From assembly GCF_023091745.1 (NCBI RefSeq), contig NC_068922.1, positions 81,749,533 to 81,813,532 on the forward strand: DNA of 64,000 nucleotides, written 5' to 3'. Below the pieces are notes generated by a model. The model was not told the DNA's origin and ran no database searches. It saw only the letters and a program-made list of their open reading frames with translations. The DNA comes from Budorcas taxicolor (lineage: Eukaryota; Chordata; Mammalia; Artiodactyla; Bovidae). Both the position numbers and the translations under genes were made by a program. This document shows, piece after piece, positions 51,815 to 61,299 of this stretch. Position 1 is the stretch's first letter. Each line of letters starts with the position of its first letter.

Positions 51815-54640
51815 AACACAAGAGAAGACTCTACACATGGACATCACCAGATGGTCAACACCGAAATCAGATTGGTTATATTCTTTGCAGCCAAAGATAG
51901 AGAAGCTGTATCAGTTCAGTTCAGTTCAGTTCAGTCACTCAGTCGTGTCCAACTCTTTGCCACCCCGTGAATCGCAGCACGCCAGGCCTCCCTGTCCATC
52001 ACCAACTCCTGGAGTTCACTCACACTCATGTCCCTCGAGTCCGTGATGCCATCCAGCCATCTCATCCTCGGTCGTCCCCTTCTCCTCCTGCCCCCAATCC
52101 CTCCCAGCATCAGAGTCTTTTCCAATGAGTCAACTCTTCCCATGAGGTGGCCAAAGTACTGGAGTTTCAGCTTTAGCATCATTCCTTCCAAAGAAATCCC
52201 AGGGTTGATCTCCTTCAGAATGGACTGGTTGGATCTCCTTGCAGTCCAAGGGACTCTCAAGAGTCTTCTCCAACACCACAGTTCAAAAGCAACAATTCCT
52301 CGGCGCTCAGCCTTCTTCACAGTCCAACTCTCACATCCATACATGACCACAGGAAAAATCATAGCCTTGACTAGACGGATCTTAGATATAAGCATCTGAA
52401 TGCAGAGTTCCAAAGAATAGCAAGAAGAGATAAGAAAGCCTTCTTCAGCGATCAATGCAAAAAATAGAGGAGAAGATGTATACAGTCAGCAAAAACAAGA
52501 CCAGGAGCTGACTGTGGCTCAGATCATGAACTCCTTATTGCCAAATTCAGACTTAAATGGAAGAAAGTAGGGAAAACCACTAGACCATTCAGGTATGACC
52601 TAAATCAAATCCCTTATGATTATACAGTGGAAGTGAGAAATAGATTTAAGGGACTAGATCTGATAGACAGAGTGCCTGATGAACTATGGATGGAGGTTCG
52701 TGACATGGTACAGGAGACAGGGAGCAAGACCATCCCCAAGAGAAGTGCAAAAAAGCAAAATGGCTGTCTGAGGAGGCCTTACAAACAGCTGTGAAAAGAA
52801 GTGAAAAGGAAAGGAGAAAAGGAAAGATATACCAATTTGAATGCAGGGTTCCAAAGAATAGCAAGGAGAGATAAGAAAGCCTTCCTCAGTGATCAGTGCA
52901 AAGAAATAGAGGAAAACAATAGAACGGGAAAGATAAGAGATTTCTTCAAGAAAGTTAAAGTTACCAAGGGAACATTTCATGCAAAAATGGGCTCAATAAA
53001 GGACAGAAATGGTATGGACCTAACAGAAGCAGAAGATATTAAGAAGATGTGGCAACAATACACTGAAGAACTGTATAAAAAAGAACTTTACGACCCAGAT
53101 AATCATGATGGTGTGATCATTCACCTAAAGCCAGACATCTTGGAATGTGAAGTCAAGTGAGCCTTAGAAAGCATCACTATGAACAAAGCTAGTGGACGTG
53201 ATGGAATTCCAGTAGAGCTGTTTCAAATCCTGAAAGATGATGCTGTGAAAGTGCTACACTCAAAATGCCAGCCAATTTGGAAAACTCAGCGGTGGCCACA
53301 GGACTGGAAAAGGTCAGTTTTCATTCCAATCCCAAAGAAAGGCAATGCCAAAGAATGCTCAAACTACTGCACAATTCCATTCATTTCACACACTAGTAAA
53401 GTAATGCTCAAAATTCTCCAAGCCAGGCTTCAGCAATACATGAACCATGAACTTCCAGATGTTCAAGCTGGTTTTAGAAAAGGCAGAGGAATCAGAGATG
53501 AAATTGCCAACATCCGCTGGATCATGGAAAAAGCAAGAGAGTTCCAGAAAAACATCTATTTCTGCTTTATTGACTATGCCAAAGCCTTTGACTGTATGGA
53601 TCACAATAAACTGGAAAATTCTGAAAGAGATGGGCATACCAGACCACCTGACCTGCCTCTTGAGAAACCTATATGCAGGTCAGGAAGCAGCAGTTAGAAC
53701 TGGACATGGAACAACAGACTGGTTCCAAACAGGAAAAGGAGTATGTCAAGGCTGTATATTGTCACCCTGCTTATTTCACTTCTATGCAGAGTACATCATG
53801 AAAAACGCTGGGCTGGAAGAAGCACAAGCTGGAATCAGATTGCAGGGAGAATCAATAACCTCAGATAAGCAGATGACACCACTCTTATGGGAGAAAGTGA
53901 AGAGGAACTAAAAAGCCTTTTGATGAAAGTGAAAGAGGAGAGTGAAAAAGTTGGCTTAAAGCTCAACATTCAGAAAACGAAGATCATGGCATCCGGTCCC
54001 ATCACGTCATGGGAAATAGATGGGGAAACAGTGTCAGACTTTATTTTTTTGGGCTCCAAAATCACTGCAGATGGTCATTACAGCCATGAAATTAAAAGAC
54101 GCTTACTCCTTGGAAGGAAAGTTATGACCAACATAGACAGCATATTGAAAAGCAGAGACATTACTTTGCCAGCAAAGGTCAGTCTACTCAAGGCTATGGT
54201 TTTTCCAGTGGTCATGTACGGATGTGAGAGTGGACTGTGAAGAAAGCTGAGCACCGAAGAATTGATGCTTTTGAACTGTGGTGTTGGAGAAGAGTCTTCA
54301 GAGTCCCTTGGACTGCAAGGAGATCCAACCAGTCCATCCTAAAGGACATCAGTCCTGAGTGTTCATTTGAAGGACTGATGCTGAAGCTGAAACTCCAGTA
54401 CTTTGGCCACCTCATGCGAAGATTTGACTCATTGGAAAAGACTCTGATGCTGGGAAGGATTGAGGGCAGGAGGAGGAGGGGATGACAGAGGATGAGATGG
54501 TTGGATGGCATCACTGACTCGATGGACGTGAGTTTGGGTAAACTCCGGAAGTTGGTGATGGACAGGGTGGCCTGGCGTGCTGTGATTCATGGGGTGTAAA
54601 GAGTCAGATACGACTGAGTGACTGAACTGATACTGAACTG
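51815..54640 (+). mobile_element. BovB element Z (late endonuclease to 3' end), interrupted
   Basis: Sense BovB from AACACAAGAGAAGACTCTAC (end of the endonuclease) to GACTGAACTGATACTGAACTGAGG. The part 51815-51911 and the part 52470-54640 are separated by element Y (51912-52469). Frames: 52801-53160, 53179-53697, 53447-53911, 53887-54240. Breaks include TAA in place of the YADD tyrosine (53866-53868) and a lost base around 54230. Decayed and inactive. Confidence 0.92.
51912..52469 (-). mobile_element. BovB element Y: 5'-inverted (twin-primed) copy nested in Z
   Basis: On the minus strand the insertion starts with an inverted BovB piece (52384-52469, whose sense strand reads AGATATAAGCATCTGAATGC ... 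AAAATAGAGG). It then switches at 52384 to the 3' end (TAAGATCCGTCTAGTCAAGG to CTGAACTGAACTGAACTGA at 51912). The host Z sequence GAGAAGCTGTAT (51900-51911) recurs as GAGAAGATGTAT (52470-52481), 11 of 12 identical, fitting a target-site duplication. Confidence 0.85.
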
Positions 54641-55204
54641 AGGTGAGCTTAGAAAGGTGATAGTATCAGGGTTGGGACTGGAGGAGGCAAGAAGCTCCTA
54701 GAAGGGGTGGTTTAAGGAAACATTCACCCCCAGGGTCTTGCAAAGGGAGATTCAGTACTTGGTAGCCCAGAGAGCAAGTGCTTCCTTAAATTTTGCACAG
54801 TGTCCCATTCACTTCACCCTAGTCCCGGCCCTGGGGAGCATGCTGTTTATACTCCAAACCAAATGAGCTCAAATAAGACAGAACAAAAAAAAAGTAGATC
54901 TTATCAGTGAGACGCAGAAGAGGTATAGTTCTGGCGTGAGGAATGATTGTATCTCTAGCTCTTTCTTCCTGCCTTCTCCTTTCTTGACTTTATACCTGAC
55001 TGGGCTCCCATTTTGGAAACAATATGGCCACATAGCTGTGCATCTCAGGGAAGATTTTGATTGGCTTTTCTGGGTCACGTGCCCATCTCTGTGCCAATCC
55101 CCGTGTCATGGATGGTGTGTGCCTATTGACCAGACTCGATCAGGTTTCCAGCCCAGGATGGGTGAGACTGGCTCCTGCAGAATCACTCCTGGTTGAGACA
55201 GAAA
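54641..55204. other. No recognisable gene or repeat
   Basis: Short unique stretch after the Z tail; small frames only. Confidence 0.4.
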
Positions 55205-55336
55205 AGTGAAGTGAAGTCGCTCAGTCTTGTCCGACTCTTTGCGACCCCATGGACTGTAGCCTACCAGGCTCCTCCGTCCATGGGATTTTCCAGGCAAGAG
55301 TACTGAAGTGGGTTGCTATTTCCTTCTCCAGACAGA
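55205..55336 (-). mobile_element. Bov-tA SINE, truncated
   Basis: AAGTGAAGTGAAGTCGCTCAG, GTCCGACTCTTTGCGACCC, TCCATGGGATTTTCCAGGC, AGTACTGAAGTGGGTTGC; 5' head absent. Confidence 0.93.
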
Positions 55337-56071
55337 AGTGATTCCCAAGTGAAAGCGATTAGACCAGTTTGGACCTGAGGTCACCTTCCCCTTTGTCCAT
55401 AGCTTTCTAGAAAATGCCACAGAAATGTTTGGAATTTTCTCAAGTAATCTATGCCTTTTAGGTGTGTCTGTATACAAATCAGTTGAGATTCTTGAGGCTT
55501 CAAATTGTACTGTGGGGCCTTAAGCAGGACTTCTTTGATTGCAAATGACATAATACCTCAGTCTGAGCTAGTTTGAGCAAAAAAGGAGATTTTTTTTTTT
55601 CCTTTGTGCAATTAAACAGCCCAAGAGTGGCTCTGGTGAGGTAGAAAATGCCAACTGACCCAAGCAACACCAATTCAGCTTTGTTCTTTCAGAATTAAAG
55701 CCATGTCAGAATGGAAACTATATTCTCCATTCTCCTTGGAGACAGATGTGGTCATTTGACAATGTATCAGTCAGTGGAATGTAAGAGACAGAGGCTTGAA
55801 ATATCTAGATGAAATTTTTATTTGGAGGATGTGTTCCATTCACACTCTCTTCTCCCTTCCTGGGAAGTGGCAGTTAACTAGACCCAAGGATGGAATCATG
55901 CCCACAGCTGACCCACCTGAGTCCCTGGATGACCTTTTGGGATTGAGCTACCTATCTGCCTATCTGTTTCGTTCCATGAGAGAGAAGTCAAGCTTTTACC
56001 CAATCTAAGTCATTGCATTTTGGGCTCTAATTGTAACAACAGCTTCACAAGTATTTATAACATAGTAGGCT
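55337..56071. other. No recognisable gene or repeat
   Basis: AT-rich unique DNA. No open frame with support. Confidence 0.4.
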
Positions 56072-56331
56072 CCTGGGGCGGAGAAGGCAATGGCAACCCA
56101 CTCCAGTACTCTTGCCTGGAAAATCCCATGGGGGGAGGAGCCTGGTAGGCTGCAGTCCATGGTGTCACTAAGAGTCGAACATGACTGAGCGACTTCACTT
56201 TCACTTTCATGCATTGGAGGAGGAAATGGCAACCCACTCCAGTGTTCTTGCCTGGAGAATCCCAGGGACAGCAGAGCCTGGTGGGCTGTCGTCTATGGGG
56301 TTACACAGAGTCGACATGACTGAAGCGACTT
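56072..56331 (+). mobile_element. Bov-tA SINE, two tandem monomers
   Basis: First monomer GGCGGAGAAGGCAATGGCAACC to CGACTTCACTTTCACTTTC; second GAGGAGGAAATGGCAACCC to CATGACTGAAGCGACTTAGC. Both lack the tRNA-like head. The AGC tract is the tail of the second. Confidence 0.9.

Positions 56332-56390
<59 letters not shown>
56332..56390 (+). repeat. (AGC)19 microsatellite
   Basis: 59 bp of pure AGC/CAG repeats from the CTTAGC end of the preceding SINE. The longest pure trinucleotide tract in the window; expected to vary between individuals. No coding context, so not a polyglutamine or polyserine tract. Confidence 0.97.
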
Positions 56391-56391
<1 letters not shown>

Positions 56392-56765
56392 GTCCTCGTG
56401 GGTGGGATGGATTACCTGGACTGCAAGGATATCAAACCAGTCCATCCTAAAGGAAATCAACCCTGAATATTCATGGGAAGGACTGATGCTGATGCTGAAG
56501 CTGAAGCTCCTATACTTTGGCCATGTGATGCGAAGAGTTGACTCACTGGAATAGAGTCTGATGCTGGGAAAGATTTAAGGCAGGAGGAGAAGGGGAGGGG
56601 AGAGAATGAGATGGCTGGATGGCATCACCAACTCAATGCGCATAATGGACATGAATTGGCACTAACTCTGGGAGATTAGTGAAGGACAGGGAAGCCTGGC
56701 ATGCTGCAGTCTGTGGGATCACAAAGAGTTGGACACAACTGAGCGACTGGACTGAACTGAACCTG
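56391..56765 (+). mobile_element. BovB 3' fragment
   Basis: GGACTGCAAGGATATCAAACC, GGAAATCAACCCTGAATATTC, ACTTTGGCCATGTGATGCG, GATGGCATCACCAACTCAATG, ending CAACTGAGCGACTGGACTG. Begins within ~10 bp of the AGC tract. Confidence 0.9.
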
Positions 56766-57819
56766 GGGTGCTAGGTCGGGGGGTTGCAAATGGTCCTGTC
56801 AGGACTCGCTTTGCTTCTCTGAGTCTCTTGGTCTGCTTCTTCTGTGTGGCCCCCACTCCCCACGCTTCTGGGCTCTGTCCATCTAGACTCTGTTTCAGCC
56901 AAACACAGTCTGAACCTTTGGCCCAGTAGTCATCAAAAGTAGCATAAGGCTGAATGCACCCACTTAGGTCATGTGTCCACGTCTAAACCCATCAGTATGT
57001 TTGAAAGAAGGCAGTGCACAAGGCTGCGCACCTGTGCTGGTGACTGTACCTCAGGCAACAGCAGCCGCCCTGCTGGAAGAAGGCTGCTTGCATGCTCTGG
57101 AAGCAGACAAAATGGATACGTATGAAGTTCCAAGTGTCAAAACTGAGTTAAAAGCAGGGGTTGAAACAATGAATCTTCTGCGTCAGACTTATCTCTAGTG
57201 AAACTGAATTGTGTGTGGCTGTGTGTCTGACACGCACACTTGTGCACTGTGCAACTCTACAAGCACTATTCACATTGTGCATCTCTGTAGGTCACTACAT
57301 TCTCTTCAGTAGATTTTAAAAATCATTTCATCCTCTTTTGGTGAGAGACTTAAACTTAAAGCGTCATTTTCATTGAATGACAGCGCGATGACAGGGCTGA
57401 TGGTATACTGTATAACAAAAAGGATTCTCCATGTCAGAAGGCTTGATTTTTGATGGCCCCAATTTAGTCTCAGTTCCTCTATGACACATTCTAGGGCGAT
57501 TCTCTTCTTTAATCGACACCCATCAAACCAAGATGGCTCAAAGTCAGTGTTCCCAGTGAGAAAGATTCCTATAATCTTAGAGTTGAAAAACCTTTGAATG
57601 TCATCAGGTCAAAGAATCCATTAAATAAATGAATCCTTTCCTCAATAGCTCTGAGCAAAGATCACCCAGCCTTAATTCAGTCACCTCCAGGGGACACGAG
57701 CTGTCAGAGTTCTTACTCCATCTTTGCCTCTGTGGACAGTGCGAGCGATTGTAAAGATTTTGGGAATCAACAGTAACCTCCCTCCCCCTGACATCTGCTC
57801 TTCAGAAGGGGTATGTTGT
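56766..57819. other. No recognisable gene or repeat
   Basis: About 1 kb of unique DNA, CA/TG-rich at 57220-57260. A 75-codon + frame at 56971-57198 has no similarity I recognise. Confidence 0.4.
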
Positions 57820-58325
57820 TGTTCAGTCACTGAGTCATAGCCGGCTCTTTACAGCCCCATGGACTGTGGCACGCCAGGCTCCTCTATCCCCTACAGTCTC
57901 CTGGAGTTTGCTCCAATTCGTATCTATTGAGTTAGTGATGCTATCCCGCCATCTCATCCTCCGCGGCCTACTTCTCCTTTTGCTTTTAATCTTTGCCAGC
58001 ATCAGGGTCTTTTCCAATGAGTCAGGTCTTCACATCAGGTGGAACTTCAGCACTAGTCCTTCCAATAAATATTCAGGGTTGATTTCCTCTAGGATTGACT
58101 GGTTTGCTCTCCTTGCAGTCCAAGGGACTCTCAAGAGTCCTCCAGCACCGCAGTTCAGAAGCATCAGTTCTTTGGCCTCAGCCTTCTTTATGGCCCAACT
58201 CTCACATCCATCATGACTACTGGAAAGAATACCGTAGCTTTGACTATAGGGACCTTTGTTGGTGAAGTGATGTCTCTGCTTTTTAATATGCTGTCTAGGT
58301 TGGTCATAGCTTTCCTTCCAAGGGG
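57820..58325 (-). mobile_element. BovB 3' fragment
   Basis: Antisense BovB tail from GTTGTTCAGTCACTGAGTC through CTCATCCTCCGCGGCC to GGTCATAGCTTTCCTTCCAAGG. Several small deletions. Its 5' edge joins the next SINE directly. Confidence 0.9.
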
Positions 58326-58436
58326 AAGGGATATGCCATTTCCTTCTCCAGGGGATCTTCCCTACCTGGGGATTGAACCCAGGTCTCCTGCATTGCAGGC
58401 ACACGTTTTACCGTCTGAGCCACCAGGGAATCCCAA
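58326..58436 (-). mobile_element. Bov-tA SINE fused to BovB
   Basis: GGGAAGGGATATGCCATTTCC, GGATCTTCCCTACCTGG, CAGGTCTCCTGCATTGCAG, GAGCCACCAGGGAATCCC: the 5' half of Bov-tA in complement. Read on the minus strand it leads straight into BovB. Confidence 0.9.
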
Positions 58437-59199
58437 AGGGATATAGGGCTTTGTTTACCATCAGAACTGGTGGCACATCCATCTCCCTTCTGGTGGAATC
58501 TGATTCAGATCTCTTTAATTCCTCTGAGCTTCAGTTTCTATAAAATGTAGCCCGTAGTGCGTAGTTCCTTCTTCCTTTAGCAGGATTACCATATTGCCTA
58601 ATGCCTCCTTCCAAACAATGGTAGTCGTTATCAACTCAAACAGGTTTCAGGAAGGCAGTGCAGCCAGGGCCAGGTGGGTGTGCAACGGTCCCCCTTTCGT
58701 CCTGTTCTGTAGGTTGCACCCTGCAATGGCCATGAACATGAACCCTATAAGGGAGGGCACCTGTGGGGTGTGTGAGAGTTTCCATGAGTCTGGCTAAGGG
58801 CTTAGAGGGTACCTGACACAAAGGATTTACTCAGCGTCTGCTCTGGGCCAGGCTTAGCGGGTACAGGTATTAATGAGGCCAAGGGTCAACCTCTGGGAAA
58901 CTCACAACCGGCCGGGAAAGACAGGCTCAAACAAGCAAAATGTGGAAAATGATATCACCGCAGGCTAGGTCCAGGATGCCAGGGAAATTCGAGGAAGCAG
59001 GCAGCTTAAGCCGGGACACTACCCCTCCCCTCCTACGCCAAGGTCAAGGCTAACTAACCACGACAACACCAACCCCCAGGCACACGCACAGCAGAGGCAA
59101 AAGCCAGTCCTTTTCGGGAGAGAGCTGGGAGTGCAGGCAGAGGAGGGGAGACGCGGCTGAGAAAAGTGAAAGTCCCTCTCCATCTGCAAGGAGCTGGGG
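58437..59199. other. DOK5 upstream DNA without recognised repeats
   Basis: GC content rises gradually toward the CpG island. Small frames only (58594-58797 plus; 59050-59241 minus). No coding evidence; the distal promoter may lie here. Confidence 0.45.
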
Positions 59200-59421
59200 A
59201 TCTCCGCGGGCGTGGGCGAGGCGCGGGGGCGCGCAGGGCAACTCGGGGTCCCGGGGAGGGGCGGGTCGGAGGACCGGATCCGGCCGGGTGGGCGCGAGAG
59301 GGGTGGAGGGGAGAGCGCGCCGTCAAGGCTGTCTGCCTGCGGGCGGCCGGCGGCTCCTCCGGCTCCCCCTGCCCCGTCCCCTAACCCCTCCCTCTCCTCG
59401 CCCCACTCGCCCCGAGAAGCC

Positions 59422-59895
59422 GGGGCCGGATCCCTGAGCGCCGCCCCTGCCTGCCCCTGCCCCTCCTCCCCCTCCCCCCCTCCCCCCTCCCCCTGACCCC
59501 TCCCCTCCCCTCCCCCTCCCCCTCCCCTCTCCCCCTCCCCCTCCCCCTCCCCCCTCCCCTCCCCCGTCCCCCTCCCCTCTCCCCCCTGCCCCCTCCCCCT
59601 CCCCTCCCCTCCCCCTCCCCTCCCCTCCCCCTCCCCCCTCCCCCCGCCTTGCAGAGGCGGGGCCGGATCCCTGAGCGCCGCCCCTGCCTGCCCCTGCCCC
59701 TCCTCCTCCCTCCCCCTGCTCCCTCCCTCCCCCTCCCCTCCCCTCCCCCTCCCCTTCCCTCCCCCTCCCCTCTCCCCCCTGCCCCTTCCCCCTGCCCCCT
59801 CCCCCTCCCCTCCCCCCTCCCCCTCCCCCTCCCCCCTCCCCTCCCCCGTCCCCCTCCCCTCTCCCCCCTGCCCCCTCCCCCCGCCTTGCAGAGGC
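59422..59895 (+). repeat. C-rich tandem array with 237-bp period
   Basis: A GGGGCCGGATCCCTGAGCG sequence starts at 59422, again at 59659 and again at 59896, exactly 237 bp apart. Between them lie CCCCT/CCCCCT runs of about 190 bp that differ in detail. The opposite strand carries many runs of four or more G, so G-quadruplex formation is likely. The 219-codon minus frame (59381-60040) is a low-complexity Gly/Arg artefact. Confidence 0.9.
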
Positions 59896-59943
59896 GGGGC
59901 CGGATCCCTGAGCGCCGCCCCTCCTCCGAGCGGGCCGGCCGAT

Positions 59944-59957
59944 GCGTCAGCTGACGC
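59944..59957. promoter_or_regulatory. Perfect 14-bp palindrome near DOK5 start
   Basis: GCGTCAGCTGACGC reads the same on both strands. It has an E-box core CAGCTG (59948-59953) and TGACG/CGTCA half-sites of the CRE/MAF-recognition type on each side. Lies 224 bp before the ATG. Position and symmetry suggest a protein-binding site, unproven. Confidence 0.5.
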
Positions 59958-60180
59958 GGGCGCCCCAGCCGCGCCGGCTCCCCGCGCTCCCCGAAGTGGC
60001 TGCTAGCCGGCCGCCCACTTCCAGGCTCGCGGACTGGCAAGCGATGCGCGCCTCCTGACGCCGCGCGGAGCCGCCGCCGCTCGGTCTGCGCTGTCTCCCC
60101 AGGCCCAGCCCAGAGCCCCGTGCTGACCCGAGGCCACTTAGGGCGCGCGCTGGGCGCGGGGAGCTCGCCGGCCGCCCGGG

Positions 60181-60246
60181 ATGGCCTCCGGTTTCAATGA
60201 CATCGTGAAGCAAGGCTACGTGAGGATCCGGAGCCGCCGCCTGGGG
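60181..60246 (+). CDS. DOK5: DOK5 exon 1 (first 22 codons)
   Basis: The open frame from ATG 60181 reads [20 protein letters not shown] then LG, followed by GTGAGT (60247-60252), a strong 5' splice site; the exon ends in phase 0. Known DOK5 starts [22 protein letters not shown]; DOK6 has RSRK-LG and DOK4 differs more, so DOK5 is the best match. DOK5 is a docking adaptor with an N-terminal PH domain and a PTB domain. It binds phosphotyrosine receptors such as RET and the Trk family and supports MAPK signalling in neurons. These 22 residues are the start of the PH domain. Residue 4 is Gly here against Asn in the human protein as I recall it. The ATG context (GGG ATG G) is favourable. The other exons are beyond the window. 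Confidence 0.93.
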
Positions 60247-60551
60247 GTGAGTGTGGACCCTTCCTCCCGCCGCCCGGCGCGGGTTCAGGGTCCCGACCCC
60301 CGGCCAGCGTGCCTGGGGGTCCCCGGCGCGCTGCGCCGCCCCTCCCCGGCTGGAGCGCCGCCGCGGCAGCCGCTGGAGCCGCTCTCGGTGTGTCGCGGGT
60401 CGACCTTTGTCTCCGGGTGACTTGGCTTTCCGTGCGTGGCCGCGTGGCCGCCGCGGCAGCCGCTGGAGCCCATCGAATGGAAATAAGTACTTCTCGGTAG
60501 CCATGGGCGGGGGCGCCGAGCCTGCCGGGTGCCCCGGTGCCCGCACCCGCC

Positions 60552-60794
60552 GCCGGCTTCACTCCGGATCGCCGGCTTCACTCCGGATCGCCGGCTTCAC
60601 TCCGGATCGCCGGCTTCACTCCGGATCGCCGGCTTCACTCCGGATCGCCGGCTTCACTCCGGATCGCCGGCTTCACTCCGGATCGCCGGCTTCACTCCGG
60701 ATCGCCGGCTTCACTCCGGATCGCCGGCTTCACTCCGGATCGCCGGCTTCACTCCGGATCGCCGGCTTCACTCCGGATCGCCGGCTTCACTCCG
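60552..60794 (+). repeat. 19-bp minisatellite, 12.8 copies, in DOK5 intron 1
   Basis: The unit GCCGGCTTCACTCCGGATC starts at 60552 and repeats every 19 bp through 60780, giving 12 complete copies and a 15-bp remainder. I see no difference between copies. Each unit holds three CpG sites and a TCCGGA palindrome. Because 19 is not a multiple of 3, no + frame contains a stop and all three read the same 19-residue repeat in different phase, which explains the long open frames 60251-60862, 60529-61263 and 60537-60932. Those frames are not supported as genes. Confidence 0.97.
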
Positions 60795-61299
60795 GCGGGG
60801 GTGGGGGACGGATCGGCCCCGCGAGGAAGGGCGGCCGCTCTGGGTGCGAGCCGGGTCGGTGACCCCGCGACCCCGGAGAGACGCTTCTGCCGAGAGGAAG
60901 GCTCTTTTCGGAACTCCGGGCCGTGGCCATGACCCAGCCCCGGCCCAGGGGCTGGCGAAGGCGCCGTGGGTAGATGCCCTCGTCCTGAGCCTGGGCAGGG
61001 GGTGTGCTGCCGGGTACACACCGGATGCCCCGCGGAAGGCTGGCTGTTTCGGGCGGAACGAACACCTGGCGCGGAGCTGGCGCGCGCTCTTTAGCTGTGT
61101 GCTGAAAGCAAGGGCGGCTGAGCCGGAGGGCACTGGCGTGGACGGGTGCTGGCCCAGGGATGGGTCCTCCTTTAGGGCTCCCTCCCTGTGGCCCTTCTCC
61201 CCTTCGCTCTTCATTGGCGAACTTCAGAGAGAACTTACTCCGCTTCGCTTTGGGCTTGAGTGATGATGGCTGAGGAACTCTTGAGGGAGGAAGAGGATA

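Larger units (their letters stand above)
59200..61160. promoter_or_regulatory. DOK5: CpG island over the DOK5 promoter and exon 1
   Basis: Very high GC with frequent CpG from about 59200 to 61160, in contrast to CpG-poor flanks. A GC box (GGGGCGGG) sits at 59258-59265 and GAGGCGGGGCC repeats at 59654-59664 and 59891-59901. No TATA box was found near the expected start. This fits a CpG-island promoter with dispersed start sites. The true transcription start cannot be placed by eye; 59940-60100 is most plausible as 5' UTR. Confidence 0.85.

Noticed and set aside
59381..60040. 219-codon minus-strand frame rich in Gly and Arg
   Set aside because: Pure product of the CCCCT low-complexity array read on the opposite strand; no conserved sequence and the frame is antisense to the DOK5 promoter.
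60181..60246. DOK6 or DOK4 instead of DOK5
   Set aside because: RSRRLG matches DOK5; DOK6 has RSRKLG and DOK4 has KSRKLG with an MATNFSD start, as I recall the families.
60181..60420. Continuous 79-codon reading from the DOK5 ATG past the exon end
   Set aside because: The GTGAGT after codon 22 coincides with the known DOK5/DOK6 exon 1 boundary, and residues after it have no PH-domain similarity.
60529..61263. 244-codon + frame over the 19-bp repeat
   Set aside because: Open because the repeat has no stops in any phase; lies within DOK5 intron 1 with no splice or homology support.
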